From positions 310,001-374,000 of the forward strand of contig NZ_FNEQ01000007.1 of the NCBI RefSeq assembly GCF_900100205.1: a stretch of 64,000 nt of DNA, given 5' to 3'. Every line of letters starts with the position of its first letter. Position 1 is the stretch's first letter. Of this stretch, positions 17,745 to 28,985 are shown piece by piece. The position numbers and the translations under genes are program-made. This stretch comes from Duganella sp. OV510 (GTDB lineage Bacteria; Pseudomonadota; Gammaproteobacteria; Burkholderiales; Burkholderiaceae_D). A model generated the notes under the pieces. That model saw nothing but the letters and a program-made list of their open reading frames with translations, had not been told where the DNA came from and ran no database searches.

Positions 17745-18125
17745 TCAGTTCACCGCCAGCTTGTCGCGGCACGGATCGCCGGTCCGGTAGCCGCCCAGGT
17801 TGGCGCGCAATATCAGCAGCGACTGGCGGCGTTGTTCGAGCGCCGCCTGCTGTTCCTCTATCTCGCGCAAGAGGATGGCCGACTGGCGCATGGTCTTCTC
17901 CACCGAGCACTTGCCGTTTTCATCCAGCATGTCGCGTATCACCTCCAGCGTAAAGCCGAGTTTCTTCGCGCCCTGAATCAGCTTCAGGCGGTCCGGCGCA
18001 TTGCTGGCGTACTGGCGATAGCCCGACGCCGTGCGCGAGACTGGCGCCAGCAGTCCCTGCTCCTCATAAAAACGGATTGCCGAGGCAGCAATGCCTGACT
18101 TTCGGGAGAGTTCACCGATTTTCAT
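17745..18125 (-). CDS. MerR family transcriptional regulator
   Basis: 126 aa. N-terminal winged helix-turn-helix MKIGELSRKSGIAASAIRFY, then EEQGLLAP and RTASGYRQY as in the MerR family, and a coiled-coil dimer helix (about 80-110). Only two cysteines follow the DNA-binding domain (NGKCSVEK and GDPCRDK), so it lacks the four-Cys Fe-S cluster of SoxR and the Cys triad of metal sensors like MerR. The start is the ATG at 18125; the longer frame to 18206 runs through the divergent promoter. Probably controls itself and the divergent nitroreductase through the operator at 18140-18153. Confidence 0.88.
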   Translation of the reverse strand: MKIGELSRKSGIAASAIRFYEEQGLLAPVSRTASGYRQYASNAPDRLKLIQGAKKLGFTLEVIRDMLDENGKCSVEKTMRQSAILLREIEEQQAALEQRRQSLLILRANLGGYRTGDPCRDKLAVN

Positions 18126-18132
18126 TTTTTGC

Positions 18133-18163
18133 TTGACCCTCAAGTTGACTTGAAACTTATTAT
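18133..18163 (+). promoter_or_regulatory. MerR-type promoter with SoxR-like box
   Basis: A -35 TTGACC (18133-18138) and a -10 TATTAT (18158-18163) are 19 bp apart, the over-long spacing that MerR activators correct by bending DNA. The spacer contains a perfect dyad TCAAGT-TG-ACTTGA (18140-18153), close to the SoxR-box type CCTCAAGTTAACTTGAGG. It lies 15 nt upstream of the regulator's start and reads toward the nitroreductase. Strong sequence fit, no experiment. Confidence 0.7.
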
Positions 18164-18219
18164 AAGATGGTCCGCCCGAGCCTGCTCGCAGAGGCGTTAT
18201 TACCAATAGGAGTATCGAT

Positions 18220-18858
18220 ATGACCGACGTAATTCAACACCTGAACTGGCGCTATGCGACCAAAAGCTTTGACGCTTCGAAAAAGCTGGACGACGAAAAA
18301 CTGAACCGCATCCTGGAAGCGATCCGCCTCGCGCCTACCTCCAGCGGCCTGCAACCGTTTGAGGTATTCGTCGTGAAAAACCCTGAGCTGCGCGCCAAGA
18401 TTCGCGAAGTGGCGTGGAACCAGTCGCAGGTAACCGATGCCTCGCACCTGCTGGTGTTCGCAGCATGGGACAACATCACGCCGGAACGCATCGACTCGAT
18501 GTTCGATTACACCAATGAAGTGCGCGGCTTCAAGAACGAAGGCTGGGAAGCCTACCGCAAGCAGCTGCAAGGCATCGTGGCCGCGCGCGGCGACGTCGCC
18601 AACTTTGACGCCGCCGCCCGTCAGGCCTACATCGGCCTGGGCGTGGCGCTGGTGGCTGCCGCTGCCGAAGGCGTCGACAGCACGCCGATGGAAGGCTTCG
18701 ACCCGGCCGCCGTCGACCAGATCCTGTCGCTGCAAGAGCGCAAGCTGCGCAGCGTGGTGATCCTGCCGCTGGGCTACCGCAAACCGGACAGCGACTGGCT
18801 GGTCAACCTGAAGAAGGTGCGCCGTCCACGCGAGCAGTTCATCACTGAGCTGAACTAA
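18220..18858 (+). CDS. NAD(P)H-dependent nitroreductase family oxidoreductase
   Basis: 212 aa FMN-dependent nitroreductase/quinone-reductase family, NfsB type. N-terminal RYATKSFDASKKL (FMN phosphate-binding Arg and Lys pattern), LAPTSSGLQPFE, and the C-terminal VVILPLGYRKPDSDW followed by RRPREQF. Members reduce nitroaromatics, quinones or flavins. A divergent MerR regulator and a SoxR-like box suggest induction by redox-active or electrophilic compounds, which is inference. GGAG at 18209-18212 supports the ATG at 18220. Its stop overlaps the stop of the following convergent gene by 3 nt. Confidence 0.9.
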   Translation: MTDVIQHLNWRYATKSFDASKKLDDEKLNRILEAIRLAPTSSGLQPFEVFVVKNPELRAKIREVAWNQSQVTDASHLLVFAAWDNITPERIDSMFDYTNEVRGFKNEGWEAYRKQLQGIVAARGDVANFDAAARQAYIGLGVALVAAAAEGVDSTPMEGFDPAAVDQILSLQERKLRSVVILPLGYRKPDSDWLVNLKKVRRPREQFITELN

Positions 18859-19787
18859 TCGCGCAGCGGAATGACGCGGTCGCCGTCGGCTGGCTTGCAG
18901 CCTTCGGCGATCGGCGTCCAGCCGCGATGGATGACGATCTGTTGTTCATCGTGGCATAGCTCGACGCGCGCGCTTTGCGGAAAGCGGGCGCGCACAAAAT
19001 CCTCTATCGTGGTCGGCAGGCTGACATGCAGCTTGAGCGCGGCCCGGTCCGCATCCGGATGATCGTTCAGGTGCACCAGCGGCACGAAGTACGACGCCAG
19101 CATCCACCAGCGCGAGCCGACATCGACCGGCTGCGGCGCATAGTGTTCCTCGCGCAGCCAGCGTTGCGCGCGCTCCCGTAAATCCTCGCCATCCGGCAGG
19201 TCGCCCCAGCCGGCCGCCAGCATCTCCACCAGCCATTGATTGCAGTTCTGGTAGCGCAGGCTGTAGGGATAGGCATTGGCGCTGTATTGCGCCGCCAACA
19301 GGTGCAGCGCGCGCTGCGTATCGAGCAAGGCCGGGCGCAACGCCAGCACCGCTTGCGGCGGCAGGCGCACGATGCTCAGGTAGCCGATCTTCGGCGAGTC
19401 GGTGCCCATGGCAAAACCGGCCAGGCCCTGGTCGTAGATGCGCGGATAGCCCTCGTCACAGGCATAGTAAAGCTGGCGCGCCGCCCACAGGCCTTCATCC
19501 GAGCGCCAGGCCAGCGCTGCGTGCGAATAGCGGATGTTGAAGCGCGACAGATCGAGGCCGGAGCGGCTGACCAGCGCTACGCTCTCTTCGCTGGCCGCCA
19601 GCTCCTCGCGCAGCACGGCGGCAAAGCGCAGCAGGCGATCCTGCTCCACCGCCGTCAGCTCCTGCGAACGGTCGCAAAAGCGCGAGGAAGAAGCTTGCGC
19701 CGCGCCTGCCGCAAGCAGCAGGCCCAATGCCAGCGCGCGGAATAACTTCAAAGGCTTAAAGGACGCGTAGCCAGTTCGCCATACCAT
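18855..19787 (-). CDS. DUF2145 secreted protein
   Basis: 310 aa from the ATG at 19787. Signal peptide with a hydrophobic core RALALGLLLAAGAAQA. The mature part has a family-typical SRFCDRS start, FNIRYSHAALAW, and RYQNCNQWLVEMLA, consistent with DUF2145, a domain of unknown function with Cys/His/Asn residues that might form a peptidase-like active site. The start is uncertain: the ATG overlaps the upstream gene by 40 nt, while a TTG at 19751 overlaps its stop by only 2 bases and gives a compact signal peptide (MKLFRALALG). Neither has a clear ribosome-binding site. Translationally coupled to the upstream gene. Confidence 0.78.
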   Translation of the reverse strand: MVWRTGYASFKPLKLFRALALGLLLAAGAAQASSSRFCDRSQELTAVEQDRLLRFAAVLREELAASEESVALVSRSGLDLSRFNIRYSHAALAWRSDEGLWAARQLYYACDEGYPRIYDQGLAGFAMGTDSPKIGYLSIVRLPPQAVLALRPALLDTQRALHLLAAQYSANAYPYSLRYQNCNQWLVEMLAAGWGDLPDGEDLRERAQRWLREEHYAPQPVDVGSRWWMLASYFVPLVHLNDHPDADRAALKLHVSLPTTIEDFVRARFPQSARVELCHDEQQIVIHRGWTPIAEGCKPADGDRVIPLRD

Positions 19788-20203
19788 TCATCGGCCAGCA
19801 CCAGGTAGAACGGCTGGCGATTGTCGGCGCGGCCGAACTCGACGCCGTAGACGCGGTTGTGCGCATACATCGCATCGCCCAGCGCCAGCTGCTGCTGGTC
19901 GAACGTGGCTTGCGGCAGGTCCAGCACCACGCGCTGTTGCGCATCGTCGGTTTGCATGGTGATGCGCGCGCGGCCTTCGCGGCCCGGTGTGGCGGCAATG
20001 TCGATGATGCGGTAATCCGCGTCGGCCACCTTGTTGCCCTTGTTGGAGCTATTGCTGGAACCGGCCAGCGAATCGGACACGCTGCCGCTCGACGCCGAGC
20101 CGGCGCTGGAGGCCGACGACACAAAGCTATCCGCATGGCTGTTCAGCGACACCGCCAGCACGCCAATGGCGCACATCCAGCGCATGGTCAAAGTGATATT
20201 CAT
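19748..20203 (-). CDS. Secreted Ser-rich hypothetical protein
   Basis: 151 aa, not recognised. An N-terminal signal peptide (MNITLTMRWMCAIGVLAVSL ending SHA) is followed by a Ser/Ala/Gly-rich flexible stretch of about 30 residues, then a compact domain of about 90 residues (starting DADYRIIDIAATPG) rich in beta-forming residues. Overlaps the downstream DUF2145 gene, so the two are expected to be expressed together and to act in the envelope. ATG at 20203. Confidence 0.7.
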   Translation of the reverse strand: MNITLTMRWMCAIGVLAVSLNSHADSFVSSASSAGSASSGSVSDSLAGSSNSSNKGNKVADADYRIIDIAATPGREGRARITMQTDDAQQRVVLDLPQATFDQQQLALGDAMYAHNRVYGVEFGRADNRQPFYLVLADEWYGELATRPLSL

Positions 20204-20250
20204 CTACACTTCCTCAACTGGGCAAATAAAACAGTATAAAGGAGAGCGTG

Positions 20251-20841
20251 ATGTCTGCATCTGAAATCATCTGCTGGTTTGATTTTGCCAGCAACTATAG
20301 CTACCTGAGCGTGCTTCGGCTGGCGCGGCAGAAGGAAGTCATGGTCCATTGGCGGCCGTTTCTGCTGGGGCCGATATTCAAGGAACAGGGCTGGGACAAT
20401 TCGCCGTTCGTGCTGCAAAAGGACAAAGGCGCTTACGTCTGGCAAGACATGCCGCGCGAATGTGCCAAGTATCAGTTGCCATGGCGGCAGCCTTCCGAGT
20501 TCCCGCGCCGCTCGCTATTGGCGGCGCGTGTGGCCTTGCTGGGCGAGCATCAGCCGTGGATGGCGGAATTCTGCGCCCGCGTCATGCTGGCCAACTTCGA
20601 GCACGACAAGGATATCGGCAGCGAAGACGTGATCGCCGCCATCCTCACCGGCATCGGCCTCGACGCCAGCGCGCTGCTGGCGGCCGCACAATCCGATGAC
20701 AACAAAGCCCGCCTGCGGGCACGCAACGACGAAGCCCGCCAGCACCGCATCTTCGGCGCCCCCACCTTCTTCGTCGGCACGGAGATGTACTGGGGTAACG
20801 ACCGCCTAGCCGATGCCCTGTCCCTCGCTGCCAGCTGCTGA
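20251..20841 (+). CDS. 2-hydroxychromene-2-carboxylate isomerase-like DsbA-family protein
   Basis: 196 aa thioredoxin-fold protein of the kappa-GST/HCCA isomerase group. WFDFASNYSYLS replaces the DsbA CxxC with the Ser-containing HCCA motif, and the cis-Pro loop is FGAPTFFVG. HCCA isomerases act on aromatic degradation intermediates with glutathione; many family members have other, unknown substrates. No aromatic catabolism genes are nearby. The start is the ATG at 20251, with GGAG at 20241-20244; a GTG one codon earlier is also in frame. The 3' end overlaps the convergent brnA by 36 nt. Confidence 0.85.
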   Translation: MSASEIICWFDFASNYSYLSVLRLARQKEVMVHWRPFLLGPIFKEQGWDNSPFVLQKDKGAYVWQDMPRECAKYQLPWRQPSEFPRRSLLAARVALLGEHQPWMAEFCARVMLANFEHDKDIGSEDVIAAILTGIGLDASALLAAAQSDDNKARLRARNDEARQHRIFGAPTFFVGTEMYWGNDRLADALSLAASC

Positions 20842-21045
20842 CTTGGCTTGCTGCTCTTGCATATAAGCACGCAGTATTTTGCTGATCAGATCAGAAGAAG
20901 CTGGAATATTGGCCTCAAACCATTCATAAACATCACGATCAATAACTACCGAGCCTTTCTGCACCCTTGGCCCTCGTTTCGTGGCGCGGGAAAAAAATTC
21001 ATCCCCCAGCTCGGGGATGTCGCTAAAATCAATAGCCTCGTTCAT
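20806..21045 (-). CDS. brnA: BrnA-type antitoxin
   Basis: 79 aa. Contains the BrnA core: GPRVQKGSVVIDRDVYEWF, then a C-terminal ribbon-helix-helix-like segment LISKILRAYMQEQQ. BrnA dimerises, binds its own promoter and neutralises BrnT. It starts inside the last codons of brnT (17 nt overlap), as usual for this toxin-first system. Its C-terminal codons overlap the convergent isomerase-like gene by 36 nt, which suggests the pair inserted or was trimmed here. Confidence 0.85.
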   Translation of the reverse strand: MNEAIDFSDIPELGDEFFSRATKRGPRVQKGSVVIDRDVYEWFEANIPASSDLISKILRAYMQEQQAKSAAGSEGQGIG

Positions 21046-21301
21046 ATCGCTGCTCCTCTAATAACGATGCCTTCCGGGCGGAGATAATCCGAACCGTATG
21101 ATCGTCCAACTGGACAAAAACAACTGCTATCAGCCGCTCTCCGACAAAACCTATTTCTATATAACGGTCTTCATTGAGCGAATGATCTGAATCAAAATAG
21201 CCGTAGGTTTGGGAGTCAAAAATTTTGGTCGCTTCTTTAAAACTAATACCGTGTTTAGCAATATTGCGTTGATTCTTGCTCTCGTCCCATTCGAAAAACA
21301 T
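21029..21301 (-). CDS. brnT: BrnT family toxin
   Basis: 90 aa type II toxin, a RelE-fold ribonuclease. The family start MFFEWDESKNQRNIAKHGIS, EDRYIEIGFV and RIISARKASLLEEQRY are clear. It is the first gene of the pair and should be transcribed from the 188-nt gap before metH, where a minus-strand TATACT (21321-21316) could be the -10. BrnTA modules respond to stress and are often mobile; there are no mobility genes here. All expected catalytic-region residues appear present, so the toxin looks intact. Confidence 0.88.
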   Translation of the reverse strand: MFFEWDESKNQRNIAKHGISFKEATKIFDSQTYGYFDSDHSLNEDRYIEIGFVGERLIAVVFVQLDDHTVRIISARKASLLEEQRYERGY

Positions 21302-21489
21302 GGCCGCTCCATATCAGTATAGAGCGCGGGGTAGCGCGCACCATGAGATATTGCGCGCGGCATGGCAGCGGACCTTGCGGTGGGTCAGATAGACGAAACA
21401 GCAGATTGTTGCGGCGATGCCGCGCTTGGCTGAAGCTTGTTCAGCTATGCCGTATAATCTTAGACCGCCCTTTTGGTACGAGATAGCAA

Positions 21490-25278
<3,789 letters not shown>

Positions 25279-25295
25279 GCCGGCGCCATGGTGGG

Positions 25296-26576
25296 CTACA
25301 AGGCGTAGCGCACCACGTTGTCGCTCCACTCGAAGGCGGCCATTTCCAGTTCCACCAGTTCGTCGGTGGACATGGCGAGGTCGCGCAGCGTCGGCACGAT
25401 GTGGCTGTCCATGTCTTCGATGCGTTCGATGCACTCGACCAGCTTCAGCAGGTCGCCGTAGAAGCCGCCACGCTGCAGCAGCGCCTCGCGCACCTCGTCG
25501 CCGACCGGTATCTGTTCCAGGATCTCCGTCATCTGGATACCAAACAGTGTATCCATCAGCGACATGATGCCAACCGTGAAAGCGATATCGGCCACCTCGC
25601 GCTGGCTCTGGCGCAACTTGCCGGCCAGCAGTTCCAGCAGACGGCCACGGGTGGTGGCCAGCATCAACAGCGGCGTCATGCTGTGGCCGCGCTTGCTCGG
25701 TTCAGCGTACAGCATGATCTGCAGCCAGCGCTGCAACTGGCGGCGGCCGAGGATGGTTACCGCCTGGCTCAGCGAATCGATGCGCTGGCGTGCGCCGACT
25801 GCCGGCGTGTTCACCAGCCGCAGCAGGTTCAGCGCCAGCGACACGTCGCGCTTGATCGCGCGTTCGATGTCGGCGTTGTCGGCGTCGGAAGTAACCAGCG
25901 TCATCAGCTCCATCACCGCCAGCTGCGACGGCGACAGCTTCTTGCCGCTCATGATGACCGGCTTGGAGAAATAATAGCCCTGGAAGTAGTCAAACCCCAG
26001 GTCCAGGCAATTCTTGAATTCCTCGCGCGTTTCCACCTTTTCCGCCACCAGCTTTTTCTTTTCCTGGCGGAAGCGTGGCGCCAGCCTGGTCAGCGTGCTC
26101 AGCGGGATGTTGCGTACGTCCATCTTGACGTAATCGACCAGCGGCAGCAGCGCCTGCACCGCCTCGGTTTCGCCGGTCACGTCATCCAGCGCGAAGCTGA
26201 AGCCATGGCCGACCAGCTCGCGGATGCGCGCCACCACTTCCGGCGTCGCCGGCATGCTGTTGATGATCTCCAGCACCACCTTCTCGCGCGGCAGGAAGGA
26301 GAAGATGTCGCTCATGATGGCGCTGGCGTCAACGTTGACGAAGCCCAGCGCGTCGCCGATGGTTTTCTCCATGCCCAGCTGCGACGCATGGGCGATCACC
26401 GCCGCCGTCGCCGTCAGGTCGTTGGTGACGTGGGCCGGCCCGACCGGCGCATTACGGAACAGCAACTCATAGCCAAACAGCGCCTGGTTGCGGTCCAGAA
26501 TGGGCTGGCGTCCCAGATAGAATTCGCGCACGCGCAGATTCTGCGGGCCGCGGTCGTGTAGGGTGAGATCGATCAT
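25296..26576 (-). CDS. EAL/HDOD domain signalling protein
   Basis: 426 aa YuxH-type protein. The N-terminal EAL-like domain (about 15-215) has degenerate motifs: GYELLFR in place of the EAL box and FALDDVTG in place of DDFGTG, so cyclic-di-GMP hydrolysis is unlikely. The C-terminal HDOD domain (about 220-410; LSPSQLAVMELMTLV, LLRLVNTPAVG, QAVTILGRRQLQRWL) lacks HD metal ligands, as is normal for HDOD. Such proteins act as adaptors in signal transduction, motility or stress; the partner is unknown. Stop 18 nt after the convergent metH. Confidence 0.88.
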   Translation of the reverse strand: MIDLTLHDRGPQNLRVREFYLGRQPILDRNQALFGYELLFRNAPVGPAHVTNDLTATAAVIAHASQLGMEKTIGDALGFVNVDASAIMSDIFSFLPREKVVLEIINSMPATPEVVARIRELVGHGFSFALDDVTGETEAVQALLPLVDYVKMDVRNIPLSTLTRLAPRFRQEKKKLVAEKVETREEFKNCLDLGFDYFQGYYFSKPVIMSGKKLSPSQLAVMELMTLVTSDADNADIERAIKRDVSLALNLLRLVNTPAVGARQRIDSLSQAVTILGRRQLQRWLQIMLYAEPSKRGHSMTPLLMLATTRGRLLELLAGKLRQSQREVADIAFTVGIMSLMDTLFGIQMTEILEQIPVGDEVREALLQRGGFYGDLLKLVECIERIEDMDSHIVPTLRDLAMSTDELVELEMAAFEWSDNVVRYAL

Positions 26577-26618
26577 CCTACTATTTTGACATCAATGCCT
26601 GGCTGTGTCGCTGAATTT

Positions 26619-27386
26619 TTAAGCGGTGGGGCAGCCGTCGATAAACAGCTTCAGTTCGCCCGGCAGAAAGGCAGTCCACTGCTCGTTGGTGGTCAGCGGC
26701 TGGGTGACAATGATGGCCACGCGGTCATTTGGCGTCGTTACCTGGGAGAAATCCACGCTGACGTCTTCATCGGATAGCTTGGCGGTGTCGAACGGATGCT
26801 GGCGCACCAGGTAGTAAAGATTGGTCGAGCAATGCGCGAACAACTCGCCGCCGGACGACAGCAACATATTGAAGGTGCCGTGCGTGGCGATCTCGTGCGC
26901 CAGCCCGCTCAGCACCGAGCGCAGCTCTTCCAGCGGCGGGCGCTGCTCGCCAAAGCGGGCGCGCAGCTGCTGCAGGATGTAGCAGAAGGCGCGTTCACTG
27001 TCGGTGGTGCCCACCGGGCGGAAAGCACCATTCAGCAGCGGCTGGAATTCCTTCAGGTCGCCGTTATGGGCGAACACCCAGTATTGCCCCCACAGCTCGC
27101 GCACGAACGGGTGGCAATTCTCCAGCATCACCTGGCCCTGTGTGGCTTTGCGGATGTGGGCGATGACATTGGTCGACTTGATCGGGTAGCGCTTGATCAG
27201 TTCGGCAATCGGCGAGGCGATGGCCGCCTGGTGATCGACGAAATGGCGCACGCCGGCGCCTTCGAAAAAGGCGATGCCCCAGCCGTCGTGGTGGGTATCG
27301 GTATGGCCGCCACGCATGGCGAAGCCGGTAAAGCTGAACACAATGTCGGTCGGGACATTGCAGTTCATTCCTAGAAGTTGGCACAT
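26619..27386 (-). CDS. Class II glutamine amidotransferase (YafJ family)
   Basis: 255 aa Ntn-type amidotransferase. Nucleophile Cys2 follows the initiator Met (MCQLLGMNCN), and the glutaminase motifs HDGWGIAFF, NVIAHIRKAT, FAHNGDLKEF and TTDSERAF are present. The protein has only the glutaminase domain, as in E. coli YafJ. Substrate of the amide transfer is unknown. Stop 43 nt before the upstream gene of the next cluster; it may be separate. Confidence 0.92.
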   Translation of the reverse strand: MCQLLGMNCNVPTDIVFSFTGFAMRGGHTDTHHDGWGIAFFEGAGVRHFVDHQAAIASPIAELIKRYPIKSTNVIAHIRKATQGQVMLENCHPFVRELWGQYWVFAHNGDLKEFQPLLNGAFRPVGTTDSERAFCYILQQLRARFGEQRPPLEELRSVLSGLAHEIATHGTFNMLLSSGGELFAHCSTNLYYLVRQHPFDTAKLSDEDVSVDFSQVTTPNDRVAIIVTQPLTTNEQWTAFLPGELKLFIDGCPTA

Positions 27387-27425
27387 GGCGTGATTATAAC
27401 CACGCCATGTGCGGCCGGGCCGTAT

Positions 27426-27683
27426 TTAATGCAGCAGCACCGGCTGGCTCATGATGGCGTCGTAGCTGCCCAAAAATTCATCGATCTCCGCCATGGTCGG
27501 TTCGCCGGCGATCAGTTCATTGACGTCGCGGCGGAAATGCTGCGCCAGCACGCCGGCGATGAAGATTTCGCGCTTGCCACCCTTGTCGACGATTTCATAG
27601 CCCCCGAAGCGCAGGGCCTCCAGGTTCCGGTCGACGCCGAATTCGACAACACTGTATTGCTCGCTGTTGTAGATGAGGTTCAT
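27426..27683 (-). CDS. DUF3567 family protein
   Basis: 85 aa. Begins MNLIYNSEQYSVVEFG and contains LRFGGYEIVDK, RDVNELIAGEPTMAEIDEFL, the pattern of the betaproteobacteria-specific DUF3567 family. AAAGGA at 27688-27693 supports the ATG at 27683; the frame remains open upstream without merit. Soluble, acidic, unknown role. Lies 100 nt downstream of the CobW-like gene in the same direction. Confidence 0.85.
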   Translation of the reverse strand: MNLIYNSEQYSVVEFGVDRNLEALRFGGYEIVDKGGKREIFIAGVLAQHFRRDVNELIAGEPTMAEIDEFLGSYDAIMSQPVLLH

Positions 27684-27783
27684 TTTGCATCCTTTCTCAA
27701 GGGGCGAAACACCTTCGTTTCCGCCTTCAACCTCGATTTGGGGTCGAAAACGGGGCTTTTCAAGGCCAATCAGCGGGCTGGGG

Positions 27784-28203
27784 CTAGGCCGCGATGTTGT
27801 CTTGCAGTTCCAGCAAGTCCCCGTAGGGCGCCTCGGACAACCAGGAACGCAGCTGTTCCAAGTGCTCGGCGGAGGCCAGGCTGAGGTAGAGCCGCGCGGG
27901 GGGACGGCGCAGCACACGGTTTAATGTTACTCGCAAAATCAGATTACCGCTGCAATGCAGGCAGCCTGGAGCGATACGCAACACTTGCGGCAAGGTATCG
28001 TAGGGAAACGGACCATCCTCAGGGGCAAAGGATAAGGCGGAACCGCCATCCGACAAGCCCTCCAGAATGATGACGCTGCCCCCCTCCTTAGGCAGGTGGG
28101 CAGCAATGGCCGCCTCGCGCGCGCCGGCGCGGGGGCCGGTGACCAGCCAGACCGGCACCGGCGGCCGGTGATGGGCGGCGCCAGTGTCGGGGAAGCCAGC
28201 CAC
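27784..28203 (-). CDS. CobW/COG0523-like protein without a P-loop
   Basis: 139 aa. The middle and end resemble CobW-type metallochaperone GTPases: a short hydrophobic first strand VPVWLVTGP, RIAPGCLHCSGNLILRVTLN matching their GCxxC metal motif and following helix, and RRPPARLYLSLASAEHLEQL matching the strand and loop after it. Where those proteins have GxxGSGKT, this one has VTGPRAGAREA, with no Walker Lys-Thr, so nucleotide binding is doubtful. The GTG start at 28203 is two bases after the response regulator stop, which implies coupling. Shorter than usual family members (over 300 aa). Family link is inferred by eye. Confidence 0.6.
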   Translation of the reverse strand: MAGFPDTGAAHHRPPVPVWLVTGPRAGAREAAIAAHLPKEGGSVIILEGLSDGGSALSFAPEDGPFPYDTLPQVLRIAPGCLHCSGNLILRVTLNRVLRRPPARLYLSLASAEHLEQLRSWLSEAPYGDLLELQDNIAA

Positions 28204-28205
28204 AA

Positions 28206-28925
28206 TCAGGCGTTTTTCTTGGCCAGCTTGCCTGGCTCGACGCCCAGCTGTTTCAGCTTGCGGTACAAGTGGGTGCGCTCCAGGCCGGTTTTCTCGGCCA
28301 CACGCGTCATGCTGCCGCCCTCACGGCCCAGATGGTGCTCGAAGTACATGCGCTCGAAGGCGTCGCGCGCTTCGCGCAGCGGCAGGTCGAACGACAGGCT
28401 GAAGCTGTGGTTGTCGCCAGCCACGGTGGCGCCGCCGCGCACGGTAATGCCGGCCACCGGATTTGGCGCAGCAAAGCTGATACCGCCCGGCACGCTTGGC
28501 GCTTCTTCCGGCTGGGCAATCGCCGGACGCGGCGCCAGCGCCGGCGCGCGCACGGTTTCCTGCGCGCGGGTCAAGCCGGCCTGCACCGCCTTCAGCAACT
28601 TTTGCAGCGCGATCGGTTTTTCCAGGAAATTCAGCGCACCGATGCGGGTCGCCTCGACTGCCGTATCGATCGTCGCATGGCCCGACATCATGATGACCGG
28701 CATGGTCAGCAGGCCATCGCGCTGCCATTCCTTGAGCAGCGTGACGCCATCGGTATCCGGCATCCAGATATCGAGCAGCACCAGGTCCGGCGCACCCTGG
28801 GCACGCGCCTCGCGTGCCTGCTGGGCGTTTTCCGCCAGTTGTATTGCATGTCCCTCGTCGCTCAAGATTTCCGAGAGCAACTCGCGGATACCCATTTCAT
28901 CGTCAACTACCAGAATGTTTGCCAT
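28206..28925 (-). CDS. Response regulator, NtrX-like without AAA+ domain
   Basis: 239 aa. REC domain (1-120): acidic pair Asp9/Asp10, phosphoacceptor Asp52 in LLDIWMPDTDG, Ser/Gly in MMSGHATID, Lys103 in NFLEKPI. A Pro/Ala-rich linker (about 123-150) follows, then a Fis-type helix-turn-helix at the C-terminus (SMTRVAEKTGLERTHLYRKL). NtrX has a sigma-54 AAA+ ATPase between these parts; it is absent, so the protein can bind DNA but not remodel sigma-54 polymerase. Pairs with the adjacent NtrY-like kinase. Confidence 0.9.
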   Translation of the reverse strand: MANILVVDDEMGIRELLSEILSDEGHAIQLAENAQQAREARAQGAPDLVLLDIWMPDTDGVTLLKEWQRDGLLTMPVIMMSGHATIDTAVEATRIGALNFLEKPIALQKLLKAVQAGLTRAQETVRAPALAPRPAIAQPEEAPSVPGGISFAAPNPVAGITVRGGATVAGDNHSFSLSFDLPLREARDAFERMYFEHHLGREGGSMTRVAEKTGLERTHLYRKLKQLGVEPGKLAKKNA

Positions 28926-28985
28926 CTTCCCTTGTCCTCATTTCGCCGTCTTGAGACGGCAATGATGTTTGTGTTTCATAGCACT

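Noticed and set aside
21302..21489. A cobalamin or SAM riboswitch upstream of metH
   Set aside because: The 188-nt gap is shared with the brnT promoter and shows no B12-box or SAM-type conserved core.
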